Source: Sitta carolinensis | Taxonomy: Eukaryota; Chordata; Aves; Passeriformes; Sittidae | Direction of reading: 5' to 3' | DNA: 64,000 nt | NCBI GenBank assembly: GCA_032173965.1 | Contig: CM063288.1 | Location: 17,340,501-17,404,500, forward strand | Shown: positions 1 to 13,534 of the stretch, piece by piece | How the letters are laid out: every line of letters starts with the position of its first letter | Numbering within the stretch: position 1 is the stretch's first letter | Made by a program: the position numbers and the translations under genes | The notes under the pieces: model-generated | The model's database searches: none | Told to the model about the DNA's origin: nothing | The model's input: only the letters and a program-made list of their open reading frames with translations

Positions 1-2530
1 CCAATTTCATGGAACTGTGTTTTATATTCAGTCTACACAAGTGAGAATGAACATACAAGATCATGGTTACTGGAGGGAAGGTCAATATCTGAAAGGATTA
101 TAAAAGGAAAAATTGAAAGAGCAACAAGTAATGCATTTAGGAGGCAGAAACAATAAATTATGAGTGCACACTGCTAGAACAACTTTCTGCTGTTGCAGCA
201 GCTGAGCTCAGCAGGATGGAAGCTGCTTTTTATCTTCAAGTCCAAATTCACAGGGCAGGGAGACTGCTTTCCCCTTCCCATCAACACACTGCAGTAGGAC
301 ACAGATAGTCCCTGAAATTTTCTGGGCCACATTTTTAGGAGACAGCTAAGTGATTAATTTAAAACATTTATTTTATCCTATGTTTACATTTAGGTATGGG
401 AATATCAGTAATTGTCTTGTTTCTATTTCATCTACCATCATGATTTAGTGGAGTTCTGGCAATGAACAGTGGGGTATTATTTTGTTCTGTTATCTCTACT
501 TTGCAGTTAAGCCTAGATATTTCATGACTGGTTACTGCATTTGGGGAAAAAGAGCCCATGAGCTGTGCAGAACTCTGTTTCCTTGGACTATGCTTCTTGA
601 AGGAAAGATTGCTCAACCATACACTGGAGATTTTTTTAAATTATTACTATTAGTAGTAGTAGTATTTTCAGAAGCCTTCAAACATTTAGAATATGGTATC
701 ATCAATATACTAAGATAATTTTTGAAAACTTTGACTTTGTAGTAGATTCAGGCTATTCATTAACAGTAACTGAACAGCACTGTGGAGTCCAGTTCCTAAA
801 GCATTGCTGAGTGTCTTCTTAACTGCCACTGAAATTCCATCCTGCAAAAGTATGAAACAATTTCTAACATTGCCTGGTGGATTTGAAAGGCAAATCTATA
901 CAGGAAATATCAGTTTAAAATTATCACAAATATACCTCAGACTTCATTCTTATAAAAGATCAGCAAATCTGTCCACATGGGTCTGTTATATCTTTACAAT
1001 ACCAAGGTCAAAGGACTGAGCATTGTACGTCCCTGTGACATAAACGAGTATATGTGGATACCAAAATGTATCAAGGGCATCTGGCAAGTGAATATCTCTA
1101 CAGAAAGCCCATGTTTGTACAGATAAAAATATCTGTCCAGGAGAGCACTGGAAAAGAGCTCAGATATCAGTTAGATCACATATACTCCCTTGAGAAGTGT
1201 AAACAACTATAGAAGGAATTTGGATTCAGTGGTCTGTCCTTGAGGTTTCTCTGGCGATTTCTCCCGAAGCACTGGTGTTATGTGGCCCCTGTGCCAAAAA
1301 TAATGCATCAGGATGTAAGAGAGCTTGTCTCATGACAGTCATCAGGACAAACTCTTAGAGAAGAGGGGGAAAAACCCTATTGTAACTGACAGGCCATGCA
1401 AGCAGTAAGGGATGACTTAGAAGAAGCAAGAAAGAGTGCCACAGGACCCAGAGGCTGTCCATCTGCGACTAGTAGCTAAAAGAAATAATTGCAGACTTGG
1501 TTGAGGATGATCAACAAATAGTAAAAAAGAGAACTTGTTTCAGCTAACTGAAATTTTTGCCAGTCTTCAGTGTCCATTAGCAGTATAAATAGTGCACAGA
1601 CTGATAGGAGCCATCACAAATATTCTCTCCCACTGGGAGGTTTAATAAGTATTGGAAGTAGTATTGGAATAAGTATTTAGTAGATCCTAAAAATGGTTAT
1701 GATGTTTATTGATTTAAGACTTTGAGATTCTACTGGGGAATAATCTGAGGCTTTCATAATGTAAATTACATGGCTGTGTATATATAGTTTTAAAACACAA
1801 AGTCACTGCTGTAAATCTAGATGCATTATTTGTATGTGTATCTTTGAGGTAGATTTTAATTTAGGATTGTTTAGGTTTCGTGTATTCATTTCTGGGATAA
1901 AATTACTGTTCACTTTTAATTTTATTTTCTTTCAAGTTTGTCTATTATCCATCACCTGAATATAAAATAATGAAGGACTCCCAGGTTTAAAATTTAAGGT
2001 TATTTTTGTAAGATGATCTTTAACTACACAAAGAGATAGTATTGGGTTTTGTGGGGCTTTTTTGTTTGGATTTCAAGAATAAGCCTAGAAATATGATTTT
2101 TATCTGATCTAGTCTTCTCTCAAGGACTGTGTTCCTTGTGGAAAGCCAGTAGAAACTCCCAGATTTTGTAATCCAACTGGCATTTGGATAGTATGCAATG
2201 AGTAACACCCAGCCCACACTGGAACTGAGAGAAATGGGGAACTGAGTGATGACCTGAATAAAGTACTTTGTACTGTACAACTGTTGTAAAACCAGCACTC
2301 ACTCAGTTAGAGACTGTATCATAAAGAGAAGAACATGAATTAGGGTTATGTTGGTAACTTCAGGTTTGCCAGTCTCTCCTTTGGGGCACTGCATCTCAAT
2401 ATACCTCAGCCTCATTATTCTTTATTCTGTGTTTGAATAAATGAATGTGTAGCTATAAATTCACCTGTATTTCCTATGGAAATTTAGCAAGTTGAATATA
2501 ATGTATAATTATTATTACAATGGAATTGTT

Positions 2531-2541
2531 GGGGGGGGGGG
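2531..2541 (+). repeat. Poly-G mononucleotide run
   Basis: Eleven consecutive G residues interrupt otherwise AT-rich sequence. Such a run is a length-variable microsatellite and a common site of sequencing error. Confidence 0.9.
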
Positions 2542-5500
2542 TTCAGTATGAAAAAGGCAGTCACTTGAAAAATTAAGTAGTTACAGTTCCCATAGCTGCC
2601 AGGGAAAACTCAGTTCCAGTGTGAACAAATGAGCTATATTACTGTGTTGCCTGATGTGGCCACACATGCTGGGTAGCTGATGAGGGGACTGGTAGAGCAC
2701 TCAGCTCTCTACTCTCATGTCTCAGCAAATCGGTGCAAGCTAATCTTAGGCCTTTCGTGCTGTTTATATGACCTGCTTTTATCTTCAGCTACACCCAATG
2801 GCCCTCACAAAAATCCATTATAGCACTGCAGATCTGTCTGAGCGCAGACTGTATGGGCTGAGAGACCTAATTAGACAGCTTAGGTTGCATTCTCTTCGTT
2901 ACTCCACAAAAATGAAACTGAATGGAAGCCTTTTTAGCCTCAAAATAGGAGTAATATAATTTATTTTTTTTTAGAATAAAATAATGGTAACTCTAAAAGA
3001 CATAAAAATAAATGTTACAATAAGTTGCACCCAGTACCCTAACCTACCACAATGGGAGAAATTCCTCAGAGCTGCATCCGTGTTTTTGTGGCAGTTCTTA
3101 TCCAGGAGGTAGAATGATCTGTCTTCACCAGAACTGTAAAACCCTTCTTAAATGCTTCTACGCTTTTCTGTCTTACTGGTATTTGGAGGTGGCAAACAGC
3201 AATGCCGTTCACCTCTGCTCAATTACAAACCTTCTGCAAACTTGTAGCAGTGTACTAACTTTCCAGAGTCTCAGGGTTTCTTCTCTGTCTTCCTCATAAG
3301 AGTTTAAATGTGTTACAGAGTCCTTGTTCACACGTGGCCCTTTGCTGTAGCCAGGAGCAGGATGTGGCTGTCTCTCCTACCCTCACAGAAAAGTCCAAAT
3401 GGCAGCTCAGGTGGGCAGCAAAGTGAGGACATAGCAGAGAACATTACAGTTAATAACACAAGGCTATTTTCCCCTCTCTCATAAGTATAACAACTATATA
3501 CTGTGACTGGCTGACACCGATGCTTGAGTTGATTGAATTTGAATTAGAAATAGTTTTACTACTTCTGACTTACTTCAGTCTGCTTCATTTTCTCAATTGT
3601 ATGACTTGCAAAAATGTTTTCTAAGCTTCATTATCCCTCTCTTCTCAGGACACATATCCTTTCAAACAGAGAATCCTGGCCCTAATATTAGTTACAGACA
3701 ATAAAGTGTTTGCCATTATACTGGAACTAGTTAGTGTTCTGGCAAAATTAAATTGCTTTCTGAGTTGATAAACCGTTTAAACACTTTGTCTTTTAAAATG
3801 CATAAGCAACATGGTAAACTTGTTGAATCTTGAATTGCAGTTGAATAACACTGCAAAGATCACACAGAATATCTTGACAAATGGAACAGTAAGTAGCAGA
3901 AACAGTGCTGAATTGTAATAATGAGCAGCTAATTGAAGTGTGTGTCTGATTATAGGACAATTGAATAATTGCACCTCTTAGCTTTACCAAGAAGTTGCCA
4001 TCTGGGGTAGGAGCAGTGTTGTGTTGGCAGATGGTCTTCACATGAAGAAACAACCTGCTTTTCATCAATAGCATGACTGTACTGCTAATTAGAGAAGAGT
4101 GAAGAAGGCATAAGTCAAGAAGGAATTTCCAAATCTAGATTAAGTTTATGAGATCATTAAAATAATTTCAGGTTTAAGTTTGAAATCATATTTGTTAATG
4201 CAAAAAACATAAGTACTTCTTAATGACTACATAGCCTGAAAAGGACATAGGTCCTTAAAGCAAGATACAAATGGAGTTTAGGTACCTAATTAAAAATGAT
4301 GAGAACCCTTGACTCATATTGTCTTCTGCAAGCTGAAATCTCTCTAAATTCATGATTTTCAGATCCCCATCCCACCCTCTCATAGCTCAAAAATCTAGAA
4401 ATGCTGCCTGGATAGGGCCTGGGTGCCTCTCTGCTAAACAAGTGCTAATTCTCCCAAAACATTACTAGTAAAAAGGATGCCTACAGACAAGTGGGCCTAT
4501 TGATGGCCTAATTCAATCCTGGCTCAACTCTATTTCTTTTTGCCTCAAAAGGGAGGAGAGAAAAAAAAATAACCCAACTAAAACCCCAACCCCAGGCCAA
4601 GCAAAAAATCACCATGGAAGACATAAGGGAGAGATTTGTTTAGTAAAAAGTTATATGTGAGTAGTTCTGCAAGTCTCCTCATTAGTGAAGTTATTTTGGT
4701 GGATTGTCTTCCTGGTGGGTTGCCAATCTAATTGAGTCCTTTTTCCACCAGGAGCTTTCTCAAACAGAAAATAGAGGACTTGGACCATCTATTTGGTACC
4801 TCCAGAAATTTGGAGCACAAGGGCAAATGACTGCTTCTACATGTGAGTGGTTTGTGCTGCATGGTGTGGATTCACTGTCCTTGAGTAACACAGTGTTCTG
4901 AGTTGCCCTTCTAATGCAGGTGCTTGTCTCAGAAATCTTGAACAGAAGTACGTTATTCTCTCCTTTAACTCTAGAAGGCAAGAAGTTGAAAAGAAAGATT
5001 TCAATAGCTGATGAGCATGGGTCTCTTACAAGTCTGGTTGGTTGGTAAACATTTTGTTTGATTTTTTTAATCTTTATTGTATGGCATTCAAGATTTTAGA
5101 GAAAATCATGAAGAACTAGATATCTTTCTAAACACATTGTCCTTAAAATCTCAAAGGTACAGACAAGAATATTCATTTAAGTTCTGAAAGACACTGGATT
5201 TTTCAAAGTGGAGATTTATGATCCTGATAAGCCGATATTCTTCTCATATATGTGTCTTATCTTTTTACAGATCTTTAGGGAATGAAGAAAATTAAATAGC
5301 ACTTTACCTCTCCAAAACTGGGCTTGCAGTTATCTGATAATTTCCTTCTGACAAAGTTTCACTGGTTTTATAATGTAGCTTTGTGCCAGTTGCTCTCATG
5401 GAGTTAACTCAAAGTAGGTCTTATTTTTCCTCTGACATTAGGAACCGGTCTCTACCTTCAAAAAAATAAAGGTAAATATGCCTTATGAATGTTTAATTCA

Positions 5501-8500
5501 TCTATGAGCTATAAATTCCTTGCTTATTTCAACATCTATCAATTACTTGTTTCTAAAACCTCATAGATAATGGTTTCCTTTGGAAATTTACTCCATGTAT
5601 TTCTTTTAGTTATTGATAAATAGTGTAATGTTTGAAATGTGATAGATATTAATTTTCTGCAACATTAATTAAGAGTTGTGCTGATATTTAACATAAGAAA
5701 AACCTTAGTGCTGTATTCTGTTATTTAATTCAAATGCTATTGTTATTTTATGTAAGTGTACTTTTCCAAAGTGGAATTGTAGTGGTCAAACCTCATAAGT
5801 TCCAGAACACATTTATTGAGTCTCACCCTTACACTTCTGCCTCTGGGACAGAAAGTCAAAGGAAAAAGTCAAGGATGAAATACCAGATGTGGAATGTGAT
5901 CTCAGCTAAGAAATGAGAAGCAAAATGCTGGCAAGAACTAAGGGTTTTCTTTTTATTCACTTTTGCTTATACAGAAGCTAGTAGAATATAAATCCCTGTC
6001 TATGCATACTGACTTGCAGAATTGATGCAGTATGAATGATCTGTACAAAGCCTCTAAGAGTAACCTCTGATTTGTTTAAATCTGTCAGTCTTGTTCATTC
6101 ACTTTGACACAGCAGTCTGAGAGTTTAATGTGTGATGGGCCATGGATAGCAGTAATACTCCTAAGGAAAAAAGAGTGCTTTTTCATTTTGTATCAGAGAG
6201 TAGATAGAGAAGGGAAAACAACAAAATACAAATTTAAAAATTCTCTTTTCTATTGCCACATCTCAGTAATGGATTAGCTTTGAAATTGGAGATGCTTTTA
6301 ACACATTGTCAAAGCAAATATTGACATTATTTATCACTGGTATTTACTCACCTGCTGTATAACTGGGGCCTATATAGCCTGGGACATGAATTGATCTTTT
6401 TCTGTCTCCATGTTCTTGAGCAAAACTCAAAAGATGTTGTACAGGAAAATAATCTCAGATGTTTTCCATCTTTGTGTTCTGAAAAGTGAGTGGCATTAAT
6501 ATAATGGGTTAGGAAGGGCTCTTTGATCAGCAACACGGAGGGAAAGTTTTGCCAGGTTGATTTGGTATATTTTCTTGTTTCTAATGTTTTGAGTGAGGAT
6601 ACAAGGATGTTGTGGAGGAAAACAGCTTTCTATCAGAAAGATTAATATTATGGGGTTTTACTCCCTTCGTAAGAGAGAAAAAAACCTATTCTGAAGTGGG
6701 TACATTTACCAGCATACATGTGAGCTCACATGAGTTTTAATCAAAGAACAATCCTAAGAATGCAAAACTGGTCTCTGTGAGCATCCTGTGCTGTTTTGAT
6801 CTAGCCTGCAATTTTTTGGGTAGCTGACATCAGCCAGGCCACAGGCAGGTTGGTGCCTATGAAGGCAGCTGCTAAATGGTATTGTGTTTCCTCCCACACC
6901 CTGTGTCGGCATTCTTTGTGAACTCAAACCCTGCTCTGATGACTGGGTTATTCATTAGATTTTAAATACTAGCTCCAGATCACAGCTGATTCCTCAGTTA
7001 AACTTAAATTTGCCTGAGCAACCTCCTGCAGCCCCTGGAACTCTGGTGCTTTCTCTGGTACCATTTTTTTTTTGCCCCAGTAACTTTCAGTTCTTTTGCA
7101 CATGAGTGTCCTATCTGATCTATCTCTTCTCATGCCTCCTGCTTTCTGCATTCTTGGTCTTTTCCTCCTCTTTACCCAGGGCTATCCCCAGTCTGTGTGC
7201 TGCACATCAATCTCAATTTTCTTTTTAATGGATTCTAATCCCATTTCTCTGTAGTCTCATCTTCTTCCCCCTTTCTCTTGCCTTTTCTGTATCTGATTAT
7301 AGCAATGGCTTACTGAAATCCATGGAGACACAGGGCATGTGCTCTTAAATTCCTATATCTGGCCTGTAGTGTTGCAGGAGACATCTTCCATGGACAACTT
7401 CTACCAAAACTGAATAAATCTTTACTGAACAGGAACAGAATTTATCAAACCTTTTCCTAGGAAATGTCAAGTCACTCTTCAAAATCTTGGAAACAGTAGA
7501 ACATTTGTTAGACAAGTACTTCAAGTAGGGGGATGGTGAGTTAATTTTTTAAACATGGACAGAAGAGTTTACCTTGCATTTTGAGGCAGGGAAATCATCA
7601 TGATATTTCTGCAGAGCACTTAGATTGGAAAATTCCATTTCAGTCTACAGAAAAGCTTACGGAGTTATGAACAACTAAAACATTAAAGACAGGATCTTAA
7701 AATAGGAACTGTTAAGCAATCTTACTAATAGCTGGCATTACCAGCCCCACCTATATAAAATATAAGTATTGCTGTTCTAATAGCCTAAATGCACTAAATA
7801 CCACTAATATAATCTTAGTAATTGCTACCAGAAAGATGTGGCTGCTGTTTTCTTGACTTTATTGATCTGCCAAAATTATAAAGTGGCAGTACTTTATGTA
7901 AGCTTTATTTAAAAACATAAAAGGAGAGTGATGACAGAATAGTTTTATATACTGAGGAGGTAAATATAGCTAGAACTCTGTTTGTTCAGGGACAGAACAA
8001 GCCCCTAAAAATTCTAATTGTAAGAATTAAAGAAAAGTTTGAGGGTTTGGATGGGATTTTTTTCTGGGTTTAGATGGTGTTCCTTAAAGAAAAAAATCTA
8101 TATTTTAGGCCCAGAAACATTATTGAAGTTGCTTACTGACTGATCCACAGTGAGTTTTGAACATACTCAGATTAGCCTATGGTGCAGGAAAAGCAGGACA
8201 AGAAATAAGATTTCCTTTTATTTTTTTGAGGGATACAAGCAGGGACTTGAACATTTTCTAATTTTAATAGCTTGCTATCCTTAGTAATTTTCTTTTTCTA
8301 ACATTTGGTTAGCAACAAGATTCAGACCACAGCATTAAAACACTCAGACATAAGGCTACAAGAGAAGCATATTTGTGAGTGCTAGATCAACCAGTTCTGT
8401 TGATCTTCTCATACTGATGAATTTCTTTGTAATAAAATGAATAACCTTGAGAAAGGTGTATTTCCATACTTCCTCTCCAAGTTCATCTTTATATCAAAAT

Positions 8501-9850
8501 TCCCCTCCCCCATTTTTATCAGAAGATTTTTAGCTCCTGCTATTATACAAATGTTGGGAAAAAATTGGGTCACTGTTCAACTGGAGTTCAACACTTTGAG
8601 CTGTTTATTTGTTGCTTTTGTTTTGTAGAGGGTGTCGTTCACAACAGTTTCATAGTAGTTGTATTTTTGTTTTCCTTTGTATTTTGAATGATGTGTATTC
8701 TCTAACCTTTGCTATCTAAATAAGAGATTAGACTGTGTAAAAAGAGAATTTGAGTGGTGAGGAATCTTGATACAGAGCACAAAATGCATGGAGATATTGG
8801 GAAGCCCACTAAAAATGTCAATATGTTAAGTAACACCTTATGCCATCAGTACTTGGTTGTGTGCTTATGCTTGTTTCCGTTCTCCTGCAGTGAAAAATGT
8901 GCTTTGGGGACACGTAAGTTGTTGGAGAACAGAAGAAAAAAATCAGTGTTGAAGAGTGCAGTGCACACCTAATTTAATTGGGGGTGGGGGACAGTGAAGC
9001 TCCCTTTACGCTTGCATCAGTCATTGACAGTGGTGGCTGAGCTACCAGGCACAGAGGTGAGCTATGTCCTTTTCTATTCAAAGCAGAAACATGCCAAGAA
9101 GTTTTTTCAGATATTGCCCATGAGAGTTAGACTCCTAGCCCATGCCTAGCAAGCCTATAATGAGTGTGTTAATGACAGTGATTTAAAGCACTGCTGCCTT
9201 TTCTCCCATTCCGGTTATCTGTGCAGCTCCTGTCGACTCCAGTAAACCTTCCTTAGTGCTCCTGCTAGCACAACGTTAATGAAGAATTTGAGTTTCAGAA
9301 CAAAATTTATATAATTCCTTGCATATTAATTATAGGATTTTAATGTGAAATCAGCTCCTGTTAGTGTCCTAATCAGTTGTCCTGTAGATCATCTGCTCAA
9401 AATGGTACATGCAGATTCAACAAAATCAGGCTTTTCAGGCAATTAAAGAGTTGTGGGATAAGAAGAAAAATTATTTTGTGAATTTATTCCCAGTTAAAAG
9501 CTAGAAAATAGAGGTGGGAATAAATGGTTAGTTTCTTTTTCTAAAAGAGAGATTAGATGTGTGATCCCATTGAAAACTGTGTTGTGTGTTCAGTGTTTTC
9601 ATACAGTCCATTTATAATATGAAAAGAATAAATAGAAGCCTAATAAGAGAGTCTAACTCTAAAGTATTGCAGAAACATCTCATAATTGATGATAAGCTGG
9701 GGGGAGAGATCAATTTTGGCAAATGCAAAGACACTTGGAAATTAACATTTATGAATGTATATAAATGATGTCCTCTAACCTGACATTGCAGGAAATATTT
9801 TAGTGTTAATGTGGCCACTTCTCAATAAAAATTATGTCATTGTTCACAGC

Positions 9851-9890
9851 AGAAAAAAAACAAACAAAAAAACCAAACAAAAAACCTCAA
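9851..9890. repeat. A/C-rich low-complexity tract
   Basis: This is a run of A blocks separated by single or paired C residues, of the AAAC/AACC type. It lies just upstream of the CR1-like remnant at 9955. It could be a degenerated poly-A-derived tract. It is the complement of the G/T-rich tracts seen at 19 kb, 20 kb, 29 kb and 38 kb. Confidence 0.7.
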
Positions 9891-9954
9891 CAAATTGAAT
9901 GTTAAGAATTATTAGAAAAGAGATTGTTAACAAAATATAGAAGGATTATTATGC

Positions 9955-10572
9955 AACAGAATAAATCTATGGTGCTCCCACATCTTGATAACTACAAACA
10001 ATTCTGATCTCCTTATCTAAAAAGGCTAAACAGAGCTGAATTAAAAAAAAACCCACAAACAATGTTGATAAAAATGTGGAATGAAACCTGTATAAGGAAA
10101 GGCTAAATTAGCATTTCACCTTTGAAAAGAGATGGTTGAAGGAAGAGAGTGGTGTATAAAATCATCAATGTCCTAGAGAAGATGGGGTGCTGGGATGAGG
10201 AAGGAATTGTTCACTTTTTTTTAATAGAAACAGAATAAAAGTATCCAGCAACAACTTTAAAACTAATTTAAGTACTTGTCATGCAACATAGAAAAAAAAT
10301 TGGAATATCCTTTTCCAGGAAGCTGTGATAACCAAGAGCATTAGTGGGTTGAAAAAGAATTTGGACAAGTTCATAATGGATATGGGTATTAGTGGCTGCT
10401 AAAATCATGGTTTAGATGTAATCTTTGCATTCAAAGTACTGAAGCACAAACTGATTATTTTTACACGCCTTGAGCATCTACTCCTAGACAGTAGGAGCAA
10501 TTAAATTCTGAGCTAGATGGACTTTAAGTCTGACACAGCTTGATCATGGTCATGAAGCTTATGGTCTTCCTC
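9955..10572 (+). mobile_element. Ancient CR1/L3-like LINE remnant, 3' region
   Basis: The order of recognisable blocks follows the 3' part of old amniote CR1/L3 LINEs read on the plus strand. In turn these are a block resembling the 'cacacctggaatactgt / ttctgatc' segment (about 9975-10015), a 'aggaaaggctaaa' block (about 10095), a 'tataaaatcat' block near 10155, a 'gaggaaggaattgttcac' block near 10200 and an 'aggattcaaaaaag / ttggacaa' block near 10350. A terminal 'gagctagatggactttaagtctgac' type block follows near 10510. The copy is diverged, with many indels, and has no open frame. The match is from remembered family consensus patterns, not an alignment, so the boundaries are approximate. 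An element this decayed predates the bird lineage's recent CR1 activity. Confidence 0.7.
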
Positions 10573-12165
10573 TGGGGATGGTAAATCTTGGGGGACAGAG
10601 GTCTTTGATGAAGACAGTTTGTAAAGATTTTGTGCATCACTTTAATTTCACTCTCCTTTAATAACTGGAGAGATAAAACATTATGCAAATCATTAGATAA
10701 TAAATAATTACTAACTATAATGAGAGAGTGAGAAATGAACCTATTCTGATGTTTTTTCCTGCAGTCGATCTGTTTAATAAGTTTTTATTCTAACAAGTGA
10801 AGATACACACTCTCCTGCACTTTGAAAATTTGTTCTTATAAAGTACTGTGTCTTCATGGGAAGCATTCACTCTTTTAGATGCAATTGCTGTCTTTATTTG
10901 ACAGTCAAGAATTCTCAGGAAGGTGTTTTTACACTAGCACTCTACCAGCTCTGTAGCCTCATTTCTATTTGCAATGAGGAGGAATAGATATTTACTTTTC
11001 TTGTGTGCTGTAATGGTGAACAGAGTACTTTTCCCCAAAACCACCCACTGTGGGATAGCAATTTAAAACTGCACCTAGCCATTGACCAGGTGCTGGAAAG
11101 AATTCAGCTGCTGAAAATTTTGAGAGAAAGGAGCAGAAAAGTTTCCACTAAGTAGTCTCTTGTGCTTTTCAAGAAAAAGATTTTCAGGCTTTATATTTCT
11201 ATAATTTTGGATGTCTGGGTCTTCTTTCAGCACATATAGAGATGGTATTATTCTAACTGTTACTGGTATGTTGGGCTTTTTGGCTGTCCTAGCAGCATTC
11301 TCCAGTTGGAATTACTTTATTCAATGTATGATCTTCCTCTCTTTGCTTGTACTTTTTACGCAGATGGACAAAGTAATCTGTGCCTAATTAGACACTGAAT
11401 TTGAACCTAGTAACTTATTCAAGTACTTTTGAAAGCCACTGGTGTGAGCGTTTCTATAAAGAAGCATTAGTCAGAACACATTTGTGGAAAAATGTTTTTA
11501 GGTTTGTAGGATGAGACGTAAGGAAGGATTTAAACACCTAAGCTACATGATGCAACAAATTTCACACAGCATGTGGGGAGAAGCAAAATATGACAGTACT
11601 GTCTAGCCCAGGCAGAACTCCCCTCCTAAGCTTGGTTTAGGAGAGAGTATTGCCCTGTGTCTGAGCTATTGCCATATTGCAGCTGCCAGGTTACATTATC
11701 TCAAGCACAGACCACAACAGCTGCCTTGCTTCCAGTGCAGCAGACAGCAAGGACGGAGGATTTCAGATCACCTCCTGTCTGTGTGAGGCTATAGCACATA
11801 CCTAGAAATGAAGCCTGAAAATCTCCAGCATGGGAGAGAGGGAGTACTTAGTGCTAGCCAGTGTAAATATTTGGGCCTCCTGGGAGTCCTGCCCTGCTCT
11901 CCAGCAGAGGGTTACCTTGCCCAGGGTCAGCGTGAAGGATCCTACAAGTATGAAATTTGTTTACATTTCTGGAAAGAGCCCCTTGCAACTTCTCACCCAG
12001 GATACAGGGTGGAAGTAGGGGCAGCAGCAGCTTCTGTCAGTTGTTAAAGACCCCAAATTGGGATAAACAACCCTAGTCCATGCAGAAGTATGTGGCCAAA
12101 CTGAGTACGGCATTAAGGCTCTCGAGCAGTGCTTATGGTGCCAAAAGCTAAGTCAAGCTTGTTTG
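10573..12165. other. Unique sequence between LINE remnant and LTR
   Basis: No gene is recognised. GC content rises slightly from about 11560 to 12160, producing short overlapping ORFs of 60-80 codons that show no family resemblance. No repeat was recognised. Confidence 0.5.
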
Positions 12166-12170
12166 GATGC
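12166..12170 (+). repeat. Target-site duplication, left copy (GATGC)
   Basis: The five bases GATGC directly precede the TGTCGTAG start of the LTR and recur exactly after its end at 13535-13539. A 5-bp duplication is the length expected for ERVL-type integration; gamma-like ERVs usually give 4 bp and ERVK usually 6 bp. Confidence 0.85.
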
Positions 12171-12524
12171 TGTCGTAGTTTGGAAAAAATGAGTTTTTTT
12201 GAACTTCAGTGGTCAAACCAATGAGTGCTCAGGTTTAAAGACTGGCACCTGGTGTGGCCACTGAGGACAAGGATCCGCCTCTGAGAACACAAGGGGTTCA
12301 AAGCAGAGGGCTCCCCGGAAAGCTCTCTCTTGGTTCCGGTCCCTGAGGACGGAGGGATCTCCCCTGCCCAGCGGCTGGCTGGGCGAGGGAGAGGAAGCCA
12401 TGCGGCCTGGGTGAGGTAGGCCTGGAACCTCGGGCACAGAGGGGGAGAGGAAAAATCCTGCAGGATGGAAGGGTGGAGAGAGTACAAGAACCTTGAGAGG
12501 CATCAGACAGCCTTCTTTTCCCTT

Positions 12525-12556
12525 CCCCCCCCCCTCCCCCCGGAGAGAGAGAGAGA
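12525..12556 (+). repeat. C-rich tract followed by GA repeat inside LTR
   Basis: Ten C residues, one T and six further C residues are followed by a short GA dinucleotide run. The tract is likely to be unstable in length between LTR copies. Confidence 0.85.
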
Positions 12557-12734
12557 CTGAGAAACCGTGTCTGTGATCTCCGTCACCTTGAAATTTGATA
12601 TCAACAACTAGACAGCACGGCCGAAGGAGTATGGGGGGGTGGCGCGAGAAGAGTGTCCAGCAACAAAGATACCGTGAGAGTTCTGGGGAAACAAAGCCCA
12701 AGATTTTAACCCTTTTCGTAAATGATGGAAACTT

Positions 12735-12740
12735 TATAAA
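12735..12740 (+). promoter_or_regulatory. Possible LTR TATA box
   Basis: A TATAAA hexamer lies in the middle of the LTR on the same strand as its polyadenylation signal. It is about 660 bp upstream of AATAAA, a long distance for a retroviral R region, so it may not be the working promoter. Confidence 0.25.
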
Positions 12741-13397
12741 TGCTAATCCTCCTGAATTTGAAGAAGAAAGATAGAAAGAACTAAGCAAAGATGATGAAAG
12801 TTTGTGCAAGTGGAAGATTGTCAGAGAATGCTGAAAAGAATCCTAGGTGGGAGGAGATGATGGAGTGGCCTTTGGCTGGACTTTTTTGTATAGCCATGGA
12901 CGGACTCATTTCTTTCCTGTAACATAGAAGCTGTATCTGGGGAGAGGCATTGGCTTGGAGCCAAGAGTGGACAGTAGTGTGAACAGAGATGAGAGGAAGA
13001 GCTCTGTTCTCAAGGCCCCTCGGCCCCAGGGGTAATATTGGGGGGGACTGGTGTCCCAAAATTTGAGAAGCTGTCGTTTCTTGGAACTAACCAAAGCATC
13101 TTTAAAAAGAAAAACCCTAGAAGCAGCTCTGGTCCATGCACAGTGGTGAGAGCACTGGACATGGAGGAAGAGGCCACGATGTGGTACAAGAAGGACTCCT
13201 ATCTCTCCTCAATGAACTGAGTACTGATTATCGGAAGAGTGGTAATAGACTAAAGATTAATTATCTAAAAGGTGGTAACGTGATGGGGAATTTTCAGTTT
13301 GTTTTGTTGGGTTAAGAACTGGTGGGGGGGGGGGAGGAAGAGTGTTTTTTAAAGTTTCCATGTTCTTCTGTATGTGTCTTCTTTGCCTATTATAAGT

Positions 13398-13403
13398 AAT
13401 AAA
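13398..13403 (+). terminator. LTR polyadenylation signal AATAAA
   Basis: AATAAA is followed directly by a T-rich stretch (13405-13425), the usual arrangement of a cleavage and polyadenylation signal with a downstream U-rich element. It lies about 135 bp before the LTR end, which suits an R/U5 boundary region and sets the element's orientation. Confidence 0.6.
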
Positions 13404-13534
13404 GTTCTTTTTTTCTTTTGCTTTCTAAATTAAAAACTATTTTGCTCTGTTTTTAGTCACATCTCACAGCAGATACCAGAAACAGTATATCGTCATAGGG
13501 GCACTGGCCTTGTGCCAACGTCAAACCTTTGACA

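Larger units (their letters stand above)
1..9954. other. AT-rich unique sequence without a recognisable gene
   Basis: No ORF in this stretch exceeds about 93 codons and none resembles a known protein. I see no RNA gene and no young transposon. The only distinct low-complexity items are a G11 run near 2531, an A/C-rich run at 9851-9890 and a short TAG trinucleotide run around 650. One acceptor/donor pair at 8889-8919 is listed among the findings. The composition suits intergenic or intronic vertebrate DNA. Deeply diverged repeats could be present but unrecognisable by eye. Confidence 0.6.
12171..13534 (+). mobile_element. Solo LTR of an endogenous retrovirus, ERVL-like
   Basis: This 1,364-bp element starts TGTCGTAGTTTGG and ends TCAAACCTTTGACA, giving TG...CA ends that form an imperfect inverted repeat. 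It is bounded by identical GATGC duplications. An AATAAA signal at 13398 sets the orientation as plus. A TATAAA at 12735 is a possible but unproven promoter element, because the resulting R region would be unusually long. Inside are a C-rich tract (12525-12541), a short GA run and a G11 run at 13324-13334. There is no gag, pol or env sequence and no second LTR. The simplest reading is a solo LTR left by recombination between the two LTRs of a provirus. The terminal motif resembles LTRs common in songbirds, which I state from memory. GC content is clearly higher than the flanks. Antisense ORFs of up to 198 codons at 12213-12809 are composition artefacts. Confidence 0.85.

Noticed and set aside
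12213..12809. 198-codon antisense ORF, the longest in the window
   Set aside because: It lies inside the LTR, antisense to its polyadenylation signal, in GC-rich sequence with few stop codons. It is low in complexity (Ser/Pro/Leu) and has no retroviral or host domain.
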